Below, in pieces: positions 1 through 7,213 of a stretch of 64,000 bases of DNA. The stretch is from JBIYSM02 sp044759095 (GTDB taxonomy: Bacteria > Bacillota > Bacilli > Brevibacillales > Brevibacillaceae), in the NCBI RefSeq assembly GCF_044759095.2, contig NZ_JBIYSM020000017.1, positions 1-64,000 of the forward strand, written 5' to 3'. The position numbers and the translations under genes are program-made. Position 1 is the first letter of the stretch. Each line of letters starts with the position of its first letter. Under the pieces are notes generated by a model, which was not told the DNA's origin, made no database searches, and saw only the letters and a program-made list of their open reading frames with translations.

Positions 1-61
1 GGATTGGTTCAGGGAGAAGGGTATCCCACAATGTGATTTGCTCGTTACGAAGTTTTAACAT
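1..61 (-). CDS. Transposase, N-terminal fragment (runs off the window)
   Basis: An open frame begins with ATG at 59-61 and runs off the left edge, giving about 20 residues that begin MLKLRNEQITLWDTLLPEP. A GAGGTGA ribosome binding site lies just upstream. This N-terminus resembles the start of transposases I recall being annotated as ISNCY-type in Bacillales, but only 20 residues are visible, so the family is tentative. Upstream DNA (62-235) would hold one end of the element. Confidence 0.5.
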   Translation of the reverse strand, partial: MLKLRNEQITLWDTLLPEPI

Positions 62-116
62 AATCGCTCACCTCAAATAGGATTTTCGAGGAGCACTGTT
101 GAATTTCTTTATGAAG

Positions 117-191
117 AAAGGAATTCAGTCCCTCTTTTTGGATGTATTGCCTCGTCAACAACTACTTCCATTTAGAGAGCTGAATTCCTTT
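117..191. repeat. Inverted repeat upstream of the transposase fragment
   Basis: The perfect 12-bp inverted repeat AAAGGAATTCAG (117-128) and CTGAATTCCTTT (180-191) encloses 51 bp. It lies between the transposase start and the next gene. It may belong to the IS end, or act as a plus-strand terminator, because TTGTTTTT follows on the right. The outer end of the element cannot be fixed from one side. Confidence 0.45.
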
Positions 192-240
192 TGTTTTTGA
201 CTTACCCCAGGAATTTTTCAGGGGAAACTAGCTAACGCTT

Positions 241-310
241 CGCCGGGCGGGGCCCCGAACACTTTTCTAGCGGCTGTATGGGATGTCCAAATTTATAAAT
301 TCTTATACAC
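241..310 (+). repeat. Dispersed 70-bp repeat, copy 1
   Basis: First of four copies of an intergenic repeat. The core starts CGCCGGGCGGGGCCCCGAAC and ends with AAATTTATAAATTCTTATAC. It lies immediately beyond the terminator of the stalk-domain gene, with the terminator T-tract abutting the right end. Other copies are near 6131, 17772 and 32551. Confidence 0.8.
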
Positions 311-312
311 CG

Positions 313-339
313 AGAAAAAAGCCCTCGGCGGCGCCGAGG
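313..339 (-). terminator. Rho-independent terminator of the stalk-domain gene
   Basis: On the minus strand CCTCGGCG pairs with CGCCGAGG and is followed by GCTTTTTTC. It lies 8 bp past the stop of the 347-1201 gene. Confidence 0.85.
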
Positions 340-346
340 ACTGTCA

Positions 347-1201
347 TTACTGCTGGTTGGAACTGGTTTCGGATTGTTCGGTCGTGTCCGTCGAAGTCTC
401 AGTGGACGTTTCTGTATCGGTTTCTTCGCTCTCGTCCGGTTCAACAGGGGGCTGAATGTCGTCAATGATGACGATTTTCCCTTCCGACTGCCAATCGACG
501 TCCGCGTTCAAATGTTCGCTGATGAATCGGAGAGGCAGGAACACGCGGCCTTTTTTCAATACGGGAGCGATGTCCAATGAAATGGTTTTGCCGTTAACCG
601 TCGCTTCCTTTTTGTCCAGGTAGAGCGTAATAATCTGATCACCGCGCGTAATCGTTACGGTGCGTGTTTCTGCATCCCATTTTACGTCCGCTTTCAGCGC
701 GGAGCTGATCGCACGTACGGGAACGAGAGCTCGTCCCCCCTGCACGAACGGAGTTACATCCGCTACTACCAGTTTTCCGTCAACAAACGCTTTTATTTCA
801 GTGGAACCGATTGCTTCAAAAAGCAATCCCAATTTCTTGAATGGAGCGCGTTCCCCTTTTTGATATGTACGCTGCAAAAGCTCCAGCTGAACCTCGAGAG
901 CTGCCTGCTTCTCGGAAAGCTTTTCCAGTTCGGCAACCAACTTTTCGTATTTTGCTTTCAGTTCTGCGGTGTCCTTTTTCGCTTGCTTCAGCTCCTGACG
1001 CAGTCCGATCAGTTCCTTTTTCAGCCTGACGTCTTTTAGTACGGCTTCGGCCTTGGAAAGCGGCTCAGCTGCTACCACCACTTTCACTTCCGTTTTTTCG
1101 GCTTTGCCCCTGTCTTTGTGGTGTTCATTCCCTGCCAATGCTCCCGATGCGCCTGATACCAGAAGAGCGGCAATCAGGGAAGCAGATACAAATTTTTTCA
1201 T
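347..1201 (-). CDS. Secreted coiled-coil protein with copper amine oxidase N-terminal-like (stalk) domain
   Basis: A 284-aa protein with a Sec signal peptide at about residues 1-23 (MKKFVSASLIAALLVSGASG, then ALA cleavage). A lysine- and glutamate-rich coiled coil spans about residues 50-115. It is followed by the repeated beta-domain often annotated copper amine oxidase N-terminal or stalk domain (about 130-245; motifs GRALVPVRAIS and GRVFLPLRFIS). The tail is Glu/Thr/Ser-rich and low in complexity. These domains in Bacillales belong to extracellular, cell-wall-associated proteins, and the name does not imply oxidase activity. The start is supported by GAGAGGAG upstream. The exact role is unknown. 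Confidence 0.85.
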   Translation of the reverse strand: MKKFVSASLIAALLVSGASGALAGNEHHKDRGKAEKTEVKVVVAAEPLSKAEAVLKDVRLKKELIGLRQELKQAKKDTAELKAKYEKLVAELEKLSEKQAALEVQLELLQRTYQKGERAPFKKLGLLFEAIGSTEIKAFVDGKLVVADVTPFVQGGRALVPVRAISSALKADVKWDAETRTVTITRGDQIITLYLDKKEATVNGKTISLDIAPVLKKGRVFLPLRFISEHLNADVDWQSEGKIVIIDDIQPPVEPDESEETDTETSTETSTDTTEQSETSSNQQ

Positions 1202-1294
1202 CCTGCAATTCTCCTCTCAATCTAGGTGTTTTGCGCGCGCACCTTCTTGACGGAAAATTGTGGGCAAAGGTTGCAATAAAAATTTTTTTCTGTT

Positions 1295-1441
1295 TCATTC
1301 CTTTTCCTTCTCCTGTTCATTCAACTCCATCAGCTTTTTCATCAGGATGTGCTGCGGCATGTGCATCAGCTGTTCGAGCGGAATATTTAGTTTTTCCGCC
1401 AGTTTGACGGCGGTTTCGGGAGAAATTTGCAATGGACGCAT
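1295..1441 (-). CDS. yycC: YycC-like small protein
   Basis: A 48-aa frame beginning MRPLQISPETAVKLAEKLNI with the motif PLEQLMHMPQHIL and a charged Glu/Lys tail. The pattern matches my memory of the Bacillus YycC-like family, whose function is unknown. AAAGGAG lies 11 bp upstream of the ATG. It stands alone between two other minus-strand genes. Confidence 0.8.
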   Translation of the reverse strand: MRPLQISPETAVKLAEKLNIPLEQLMHMPQHILMKKLMELNEQEKEKE

Positions 1442-1488
1442 GAGCTTGCAACTCCTTTGAATGATTTTCAATGACGTTGTCTTCTATG

Positions 1489-1524
1489 ATACCAAAAACA
1501 AAAGCGCAGGAATCCCTCTGCGCT
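1489..1524 (-). terminator. Rho-independent terminator
   Basis: On the minus strand AGCGCAG and CTGCGCT form a stem (1503-1524), followed by TTTGTTTTTGG. It ends the small Cys-containing gene at 1531-1728. Confidence 0.8.
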
Positions 1525-1530
1525 CGTTTG

Positions 1531-1728
1531 TTATTTTTTATCCCTGGTCAGAATGCATGGCACACCGTACCCAATCGCTCCGGGTTGCGACATCTTCTCC
1601 ATGTACTGCAGCCCCCGCTTGCATTGCTGCTTGCACACCTGACAGGTGGTGGACGTTACTATTTTTAGGTTGAGTTGATTCGGATGCTGCCGTGTGACTT
1701 TCTTTTTGATCTTTTTTGCTTTTGCCAC
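1531..1728 (-). CDS. Small Cys-containing basic protein, unknown function
   Basis: A 65-aa frame. The GTG start at 1726-1728 is chosen because GGGAGGGGG lies about 9 bp upstream; the open frame extends further but has no better site. The N-terminus is Lys-rich, followed by TTCQVCKQQCKRG and a late Cys in GVPCILT, which together could bind zinc. I do not recognise the family. A terminator directly follows, which supports expression as a single gene. Confidence 0.65.
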   Translation of the reverse strand: MAKAKKIKKKVTRQHPNQLNLKIVTSTTCQVCKQQCKRGLQYMEKMSQPGAIGYGVPCILTRDKK

Positions 1729-1858
1729 TTGCTTGTTCCCCCTCCCCCATCGGTGTCCCTTTATCCTATGAGGGAGAACGATCCCGTTCTCTAGGTGAAC
1801 GTACAAAACGAACGGTCACTCGCAAAATATGGGTGGGGTACGGTTCCGAAAAAATAAA

Positions 1859-1880
1859 AACCAGTCAGTCGTGACTGGTT
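1859..1880 (-). terminator. Rho-independent terminator
   Basis: The stem AACCAGTCA/TGACTGGTT with a 4-bp loop is followed on the minus strand by TTTATTTTTTCGG. It overlaps the stop codon of the 71-aa ORF at 1879-2094, so a minus-strand transcript ends here. Confidence 0.75.
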
Positions 1881-2094
1881 ACACCATATGGCTGAGGTCG
1901 GAATCGAGGGCTCTCTGCTGACCTGCCGAGGTACCTGCCCTTCCGTCCGGCCCGATCGCCTCGTGGTCCCGGTACAACTGGGGATATCCGGCTGTTTGCC
2001 GATGCATTCCGATACGGCATTCATGAACCGTATATCCGTCTCTCGTTTGTGTTTGGTTTTTTTGCCCGCGGCGTTTGGGAAGAACAGCAGACAT
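1879..2094 (-). CDS. Hypothetical 71-aa protein
   Basis: A hydrophilic 71-aa frame (starts MSAVLPKRRGQKNQ, ends DSDLSHMV). Two things favour it over chance: GAGGGTG lies just upstream of the ATG, and the stop codon sits exactly at a strong terminator. No family is recognised. A non-coding transcript ending at the same terminator is an alternative. Confidence 0.4.
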   Translation of the reverse strand: MSAVLPKRRGQKNQTQTRDGYTVHECRIGMHRQTAGYPQLYRDHEAIGPDGRAGTSAGQQRALDSDLSHMV

Positions 2095-2163
2095 ACAGAC
2101 ACCCTCTTCCTGCCGTTTACTCCTACCTTATGAGACGACCGGCGCTTGTATGAACGGATACCG

Positions 2164-2457
2164 TCATGGCAGCGGCTTTCCCGTCAAAAAACCCCAGAAT
2201 CGTTTTACGATCCACCAGGGACCGACCAGCAAAAACACGGGATTTTTCAGAAAGGACGGCGGATTCCCCTCCACATAATGCCCGATGAATTGAAAAATCC
2301 AGCCGATGACAAACAGGCCGAGCGCCCACTTCCAACTCCAGAAAAAGAGCGGGAGGGACAAGACGATCATGGGGATGCCGATTGCATGGGTAAGCTTGTT
2401 GACCGGATGCTGATGATCCTGTTTGTACCGCTCCATGAATGAAAGGTTTTGTTCCAC
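2164..2457 (-). CDS. DUF962 / Mpo1-like membrane protein
   Basis: About 97 aa, with a MERYKQDHQHPVNKLTHAIG N-terminal region, two or three hydrophobic segments, and the motifs GHYVEGNPPSF and GPWWIVKRF. These are typical of the DUF962 (YGL010w/Mpo1-like) family. The yeast member is an Fe(II)-dependent 2-hydroxy fatty acid dioxygenase; the His residues are kept here, but activity is not shown. The GTG at 2455-2457 is preferred because AAAGGAG lies 9 bp upstream. The ATG at 2466 overlaps the ribosome binding site. Confidence 0.8.
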   Translation of the reverse strand: MEQNLSFMERYKQDHQHPVNKLTHAIGIPMIVLSLPLFFWSWKWALGLFVIGWIFQFIGHYVEGNPPSFLKNPVFLLVGPWWIVKRFWGFLTGKPLP

Positions 2458-2482
2458 GAACACCATCTCCTTTTATCTGTAT

Positions 2483-2511
2483 ATTCTAACATAATTCAGT
2501 TCGTGTTGTAA
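2483..2511 (-). promoter_or_regulatory. SigA-type promoter of the DUF962 gene
   Basis: On the minus strand TTACAA (2506-2511), a 17-bp spacer and TAGAAT (2483-2488), with an upstream TG, form a good vegetative promoter about 25 bp before the start codon. Confidence 0.65.
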
Positions 2512-2520
2512 GCGCTTTCT
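2507..2520. promoter_or_regulatory. cre (CcpA operator) overlapping the DUF962 promoter
   Basis: TGTAAGCGCTTTCT fits the cre consensus TGWAARCGYTWNCW at every position and overlaps the -35 box. That placement predicts repression by CcpA when preferred carbon sources are present. Confidence 0.65.
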
Positions 2521-2625
2521 TTTCGTGGCAGGAACCTCACCGGATGGTGAAGTGAGCAGGGATCCCACTTGTGCGAACCTCCTGGATGTATGGTTGCTGA
2601 GCGTCCTCTTGAGACGGACCTACCC

Positions 2626-2650
2626 TGACCGCTGTCATCGACAGCGGTCA
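2626..2650. other. Strong hairpin at the end of the thiol-redox gene
   Basis: An 11-bp perfect stem with a 3-bp loop includes the stop codon of the TlpA-like gene. There is no T-tract on either side, so it may act as an mRNA 3' stabiliser rather than a standard terminator. Confidence 0.5.
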
Positions 2651-3175
2651 CTGTTTTCCCGAAATCAATGCTTTCAGTTCCTGCTCAAACCGGGCCGGTT
2701 CGATCATCCCGATGATTTTCTGCCGGATCACACCGTTTTTGTCAACCAAATACGTTGTGGGAAACGCATTCACCCGGTACTTGCTTGCAACCTCCCCATT
2801 CATGTCCATCGGGATGGGGAACGGCAGCTGATACGCGTCCACAAACGCCTTGGCGCTGTCCGGATCATCGTTGCTGGTTACGTTCACGGCGTAGAAATCC
2901 AACTGCTGCCTGTATTTCAGATACAGCTTGCGGAGATCAGGGGCTTCCATACGGCACGGCCCGCACCAGGACGCCCAAAAGTTGATGACGAGCGGCTTTT
3001 CCCTGCTTCCTGACAACTGGTAGGTCTGTTTGTCCAGTCCGGCCAGTGAAAAATGGGGTGCCTGATAGCCTACAACCGGCTTCTGCTCGGTGTTCGCTGC
3101 CTGCTCTACAGGTTGGGTATACATGGTGTACCCCATGAGCGCTGCGAAAAACACCAGAAGGAGCATCCTTTTCAT
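2648..3175 (-). CDS. Membrane-anchored thiol-disulfide oxidoreductase (TlpA/ResA-like)
   Basis: A 175-aa thioredoxin-fold protein with an N-terminal membrane anchor or signal (residues 1-20). The active site WCGPC sits in NFWASWCGPCRME. The cis-proline region FPTTYLVDKNG is present, and the domain fills the rest. Such proteins reduce or oxidise extracytoplasmic disulfides, for example in apocytochrome c maturation. It lies 13 bp downstream of ccdA, which supplies electrons to this class, so the two probably form one operon. GAGGTGA precedes the ATG. Confidence 0.88.
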   Translation of the reverse strand: MKRMLLLVFFAALMGYTMYTQPVEQAANTEQKPVVGYQAPHFSLAGLDKQTYQLSGSREKPLVINFWASWCGPCRMEAPDLRKLYLKYRQQLDFYAVNVTSNDDPDSAKAFVDAYQLPFPIPMDMNGEVASKYRVNAFPTTYLVDKNGVIRQKIIGMIEPARFEQELKALISGKQ

Positions 3176-3188
3176 CTGTTCACCTCAA

Positions 3189-3899
3189 TTAAAATCCTGT
3201 AAAACCCCCGTACAATCCAATCAACAGTCTGGTGATGTCAGTTAACTTCCCGGTATACAACAAAATCCCGAACAGAATCATAATCGCACCCCCGACTTTC
3301 ATCAGGCGATCCGAGTACTTCATGATGGCCCCAATCTTGCTGATGAAAAAGGTCATGACGAAAAATGGAATGGCGAACCCGATGGTATAGGCCAGCGTAT
3401 AAGTCAGTGCCTGACCTGGGTTCGTTACGCCCAAAACAATGATGCCGGAGAGGATGGGACCGACGCAGGGAGTCCAGCCCGCGGCGTACGTGATACCGAC
3501 CAGTATGGACCCAGTATACCCAATCGGGCGGGATTTTAAATCAACTTTCCAGGTGCGCATCATCCAATCCATCTTGAACACCTGCAGCATGACCAAGCCG
3601 ATCACAACCAGAAGAATGCCGCCCAGCTGACGAATCAACTCTTTGTTCTCGTCAAACAGGCTGCCCAGCCAAGATGTGGACAAACCCAGCGCGACGAATA
3701 CGATGGAAAATCCGAGGATAAAAAACAAGGTGTGAAGAAGCGCCTGCTTTTGAAAGACAGCTTTTCCCTTTTTCACTTCATCGATGGTGACCCCGGTTAT
3801 ATACGATAAAAAAGACGGGTACAACGGCAAACAACACGGCGATATGAAGGAAAGAAAGCCGGCGCCGAAAGCAAGCAAAACAGACAAATTTGTACTCAT
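3189..3899 (-). CDS. ccdA: Cytochrome c biogenesis protein CcdA (thiol-reductant transporter)
   Basis: A 236-aa integral membrane protein with about six transmembrane segments. The DsbD/CcdA-family cysteines are visible in SPCCLPLYPSF and AAGWTPCVGPILSG. It moves reducing equivalents from cytoplasmic thioredoxin across the membrane to partners such as the adjacent TlpA/ResA-like protein. The ATG at 3897-3899 is chosen (CTGGAGGTG is 5-8 bp upstream); an in-frame GTG 6 bp further out overlaps that site. Confidence 0.9.
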   Translation of the reverse strand: MSTNLSVLLAFGAGFLSFISPCCLPLYPSFLSYITGVTIDEVKKGKAVFQKQALLHTLFFILGFSIVFVALGLSTSWLGSLFDENKELIRQLGGILLVVIGLVMLQVFKMDWMMRTWKVDLKSRPIGYTGSILVGITYAAGWTPCVGPILSGIIVLGVTNPGQALTYTLAYTIGFAIPFFVMTFFISKIGAIMKYSDRLMKVGGAIMILFGILLYTGKLTDITRLLIGLYGGFTGF

Positions 3900-4026
3900 A
3901 CACACCTCCAGGGGCGAACTGTATGTCTTTACCTGCCCCTATTGTAACGAAGTCCCAAGGTAGAGAAAAGCCTGCGCGGCATTTCGCCTCAAATCCGTGA
4001 CATTTTTTGTGTAAAAAAGAAAAAGA

Positions 4027-4040
4027 CAGGCCGCGGCCTG
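4027..4040 (-). terminator. Rho-independent terminator
   Basis: The palindrome CAGGCCGCGGCCTG is followed on the minus strand by TCTTTTTCTTTTTT. It is the second of two tandem terminators after the aromatic hydroxylase gene. Confidence 0.75.
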
Positions 4041-4120
4041 ACCCATTAAGTTACCATAACATTTATTATGTAAAACGAAGAGATTCGGATCTGGTCTGAC
4101 ATGTTGGACAAAATATATAA

Positions 4121-4158
4121 GCGGTGCGCGAACCGGTATCTGTTCGGATGCGCACCGC
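4121..4158 (-). terminator. Terminator of the aromatic amino acid hydroxylase gene
   Basis: The stem GCGGTGCGC/GCGCACCGC is followed on the minus strand by TTATATATTTTG, shortly after the stop at 4175. Confidence 0.6.
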
Positions 4159-4174
4159 ACCGACCGGTGACGAA

Positions 4175-5935
4175 TTACACGAGCAAGGACAGACCGTTTT
4201 GGATCAACGGAGCATGGTCAGGCTGCTCCTGCATCAGCTGGTTGAGAGAATCACGAATTTCGGCCTGAACGTCCGGCAAAAGATTGCGAGCGTGCAGAAT
4301 CTCCAGGATCTCCAAACGGATCAGCCAGTCGTGCGGATACGATCCCGTAACCTCATGAAGAACCGGCAGCAGGTTCGTTTCTGTTTCCTCATCCGAGGCC
4401 GGTTGTTCGCGTGTGTCGCGTACCCGTTGATAGAGCTGTTGAAGCCGCACTTGTTCCGGTGTGTAGGCGGGCCGTTTTGCATTTACGGCAGACGGCTGGT
4501 GGGTGCCTGTGGCAAACTTCTCCCGATCCGCTGCTCCGGCAAATACCGAGACGATCTTTTCTCCGACTGCCATGTCAAATGTGCCCCATTCGGCCTCAAA
4601 CAACGTTTTCTCCCCGAACGTCACCGTGCAGTTGTCAAAGCCGATCAATACCACCTTGCCGTTTTCCCGATGAACGTACGCCACTTTGCCGGTTACCTGA
4701 ACCCCCGATTCAAAGGAGAGTGTCGTGTTCTGATCCACGACAATTCCGTACGCTTCCAACTGCTCATCGCTAAACAGCTCAAGAGGGGTCGTTTCTTGGG
4801 CCAAGCGCCCGATTGGTGATCCGAAACCTTCGAGATGATAGGTTTTGCCGTGTCCCGCAAGCTCGCTGTTGTCCACGGCAAGCGCTGTGGGCCCGCTGGT
4901 CACAAGATAGACCGCTTCCCCGGCTTCACTGAATTCAAGTCGGGTAACCGTTCCGCTTACCTGCAGTCCGGAACTGTATACGGACGTGGAGGTCTGCCCC
5001 ATTTTGCATGCCTTCACAAGACTTTCGGTGCCACCCACCGTCATCGCCATCGTCTTGGCGAACTCTTGTACAGCTTCGATCAGTTCATCAAAATCTTTGC
5101 AGACAAACAACTGCGGCTGCGGTTTGGTGATGTCGAAATCAGTTTCGATGCATGCTTTCAGCGAGAATGGAATTTTCTTCACATCGTCCTTCAGACAGCT
5201 CATGCTTTCGCCGACAGAAGAAAGCAGTCCGGCTCCGTATATCTGCGGATGATTCAGATCTCCGATCAAGCCGTATTCCACCGTCCACCAGTACAAACGG
5301 GAAAGCTGTGTCGCCTCGGAAGCCTCCGTCACCGCGGCGACTTTCCGTTCGAGGTTTTCCTCGGCCGCTATCCTTTCTTCTTCAGTCGACTCGGGGTCCT
5401 CCTTGACGATGGAGAGCAGGCGAATTGCTTCGTATAGTTCATAGTCCTCGCGGGAAGAAATGGCTTTTGAACCTATATCGCCAAACAATTTCAAATAGGA
5501 ACGGTATTTTTCATCCTTGATGATCGGAGCGTGTCCAGCCGCTTCGTGGATGATGTCGGGAGCGGGCGTGTAGGCGATGTGGTCGTACTGCCTGATATCG
5601 CAGGCGATCGGCAAAAAGCCGTGAGCCTGGAAGTCAAAAAACGCAACAGCTGGAATAAAGCCATTGATCGTCACTGCTCCCCAGCCGATTTGCGAGAGAC
5701 ATTCATTCATCTCCTTGATATTGGGAATTCTTTCAATGCTGATGCCGGAGGTGCGCAGTCCATCCAGATAGGCGCTGTGTGCTGTTTTTCCCAGAAAGCT
5801 GCTGTTTTGCCGCATTACGTAGCGCCAGACGGCATGATCGATCGGCGTATAACGCTCGTAGTCTTGCTCTACTACAAATTCTTTTAGGTGTACGGGTACT
5901 TGCACAAGCGAAAATTCTGAGTCCACGCGGTTCAT
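4175..5935 (-). CDS. Aromatic amino acid hydroxylase (phenylalanine 4-monooxygenase type) with long C-terminal extension
   Basis: A 586-aa protein. The N-terminal half (about 1-320) is a pterin-dependent aromatic amino acid hydroxylase domain. Its iron ligands are H130 and H135 in DIIHEAAGHAP and E220 in TVEYGL; the motif SVGESMSCL follows. It would convert phenylalanine to tyrosine with tetrahydropterin and O2. The C-terminal 250 residues are a beta-rich region plus a helical tail with no recognised function. The ATG at 5933-5935 is preferred (GAGGAGG is 8-9 bp upstream) over the ATG at 5989. A cre operator and an extended -10 promoter lie just upstream, and two terminators follow. Confidence 0.9.
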   Translation of the reverse strand: MNRVDSEFSLVQVPVHLKEFVVEQDYERYTPIDHAVWRYVMRQNSSFLGKTAHSAYLDGLRTSGISIERIPNIKEMNECLSQIGWGAVTINGFIPAVAFFDFQAHGFLPIACDIRQYDHIAYTPAPDIIHEAAGHAPIIKDEKYRSYLKLFGDIGSKAISSREDYELYEAIRLLSIVKEDPESTEEERIAAEENLERKVAAVTEASEATQLSRLYWWTVEYGLIGDLNHPQIYGAGLLSSVGESMSCLKDDVKKIPFSLKACIETDFDITKPQPQLFVCKDFDELIEAVQEFAKTMAMTVGGTESLVKACKMGQTSTSVYSSGLQVSGTVTRLEFSEAGEAVYLVTSGPTALAVDNSELAGHGKTYHLEGFGSPIGRLAQETTPLELFSDEQLEAYGIVVDQNTTLSFESGVQVTGKVAYVHRENGKVVLIGFDNCTVTFGEKTLFEAEWGTFDMAVGEKIVSVFAGAADREKFATGTHQPSAVNAKRPAYTPEQVRLQQLYQRVRDTREQPASDEETETNLLPVLHEVTGSYPHDWLIRLEILEILHARNLLPDVQAEIRDSLNQLMQEQPDHAPLIQNGLSLLV

Positions 5936-5966
5936 GCCTGATGCCTCCTCATTGCTTTGATAAAAT

Positions 5967-5980
5967 TGTAAGCGTTTTCT
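5967..5980. promoter_or_regulatory. cre (CcpA operator) upstream of the aromatic hydroxylase
   Basis: TGTAAGCGTTTTCT matches TGWAARCGYTWNCW at every position. It lies just downstream of the likely -10 box, in roadblock position, 32 bp before the start codon. Confidence 0.7.
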
Positions 5981-5991
5981 TGCTAACAACT

Positions 5992-6000
5992 ATCATAGCA
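5992..6000 (-). promoter_or_regulatory. Extended -10 promoter of the aromatic hydroxylase gene
   Basis: On the minus strand TGCTATGAT forms an extended -10 element. The best -35-like hexamer, TTGCAC (6018-6023), is 20 bp away, which is too long, so recognition probably relies on the extended -10. Confidence 0.5.
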
Positions 6001-6062
6001 CGAACCGGTATCGAATTGTGCAAAAAATGTTTATTGTTAAACTGATTAGACAAAATAACCCA

Positions 6063-6198
6063 CCCGGCAGTAGCTATTCTCACCCCACTCGGCGGTAGCT
6101 ATCGCTGAGCCGAGTGGGGTCCCTTTTTTCGTCGGGCGGGGCCCCAAACCCTTTCCAAGTGGCTGTATGGATGTCCATTTTTATAAAATCATATATGC
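6063..6198 (+). repeat. Dispersed repeat, copy 2, with left hairpin module
   Basis: The left module holds the stem CCCCACTCGGC (6083-6093) and GCCGAGTGGGG (6109-6119), followed by TCCCTTTTTTC. The core repeat (6131-6198) follows and is the most diverged of the four. The stretch lies between two minus-strand genes and abuts the terminator of the 6246 gene on the right. Confidence 0.75.
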
Positions 6199-6240
6199 TA
6201 AAAAAGGCGTCTGTCACGATTGGTTCCGTAACAGATGCCT
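6198..6240 (-). terminator. Rho-independent terminator
   Basis: AGGCGTCTGT pairs with ACAGATGCCT (6205-6240), with the T-tract on the minus strand at about 6198-6205. It ends the unknown gene 6246-7154. Confidence 0.85.
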
Positions 6241-6245
6241 CTGGA

Positions 6246-7154
6246 TTAATTGCGCCTGCGTTTTACCTGCTGCTCCAGCATGACGTCGAGCAGCAGCAAG
6301 TCCTGCAAGGGGTCTTTCGGATCTGTGGTTAACAGTGATGCAACCGCGGCGATGGCGCAGCGAACGGCGTGATACGAGTAGAACGCTTCACGCTCCGCCT
6401 CGTTGGACAGGCTGAGGTCAGACCGCTCCTGAATCGGATAGGGAAAATCCGTTTCGACGCCAGCCCGGTCCAAAATGATGAGTGCCTGCTTGATCGCCAG
6501 CAGCGCCGCACTCACGCTGATCCCGTATTCCAGGCGCAGTTCGTCCCAGACCTGAAACGCGGACCGCTCCACCCGCTCCTGATTGGGACGGGTAATAATC
6601 CCGCTTTTTCGCCCCTCTTTCAGCAGCCAGTCTACCAGCACGTCCTGCCGCGGAGGGAACGCGTATACCTGCAGCTTCAGCTCCAGCTCGGTAGGAAAAT
6701 CCTTGGCAAAACGGGCGTAAGCCAGTGACATCTCATACTTGCGGGAGGGATGTCCCGGCACGGTAACAAACACGGTTTCTCCGCGAATGGCGGCAATCTG
6801 CAGCTTGGTTCGCGCCGGGATTCTGGCTTGCGGTGCCTTTTCCCTGCGGATATTGCCCGGAAACAGCTCCACTCCGTGCAAGTGATACTCCAGCGGCGAA
6901 TCAATCCAGGGAATCGGTTCGCGAGAGAGTATTTCATACAAGCCGGTAAATGTAATCCATTCACTGGGACGGCGCTGAAACCGAACGAGCACAGCGTGGC
7001 GCTCCTCTTCCGGCGATACTTCATCGGCCAGCTCGTCGCCAGAAGGAAACAGCCGCTTGTGCTCCACGAGCAGGCAATCCGACAAGCCCAGCCGCTCCAA
7101 GAGCTCCCGCTTGTTCACCTGTTCGTATCCGATCCGATAGATGCGGCTTTTCAA
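6246..7154 (-). CDS. Unrecognised 302-aa cytoplasmic protein
   Basis: A 302-aa protein with no signal peptide or clear membrane segment and high Arg and Glu content. The central part (about 100-180) looks beta-rich, and the C-terminal half is helical with many Leu/Ala. No family is recognised. The TTG at 7152-7154 is preferred because GGGAGGTGG lies 6-8 bp upstream; the in-frame GTG at 7163 overlaps that site. It sits 59 bp downstream of thiE in the same direction and has its own terminator, so it may be the last gene of the thiamin cluster. Confidence 0.6.
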   Translation of the reverse strand: MKSRIYRIGYEQVNKRELLERLGLSDCLLVEHKRLFPSGDELADEVSPEEERHAVLVRFQRRPSEWITFTGLYEILSREPIPWIDSPLEYHLHGVELFPGNIRREKAPQARIPARTKLQIAAIRGETVFVTVPGHPSRKYEMSLAYARFAKDFPTELELKLQVYAFPPRQDVLVDWLLKEGRKSGIITRPNQERVERSAFQVWDELRLEYGISVSAALLAIKQALIILDRAGVETDFPYPIQERSDLSLSNEAEREAFYSYHAVRCAIAAVASLLTTDPKDPLQDLLLLDVMLEQQVKRRRN

Positions 7155-7213
7155 CTGCTCCACCTCCCACGCTCAGTCCGCTTCAATGGTTATTTTCTCC
7201 AAGTACAACTGAC

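Noticed and set aside
1791..2102. 103-aa minus-strand ORF
   Set aside because: It reads straight through the strong terminator at 1859-1880; the overlapping 71-aa frame stops there and is the better candidate.
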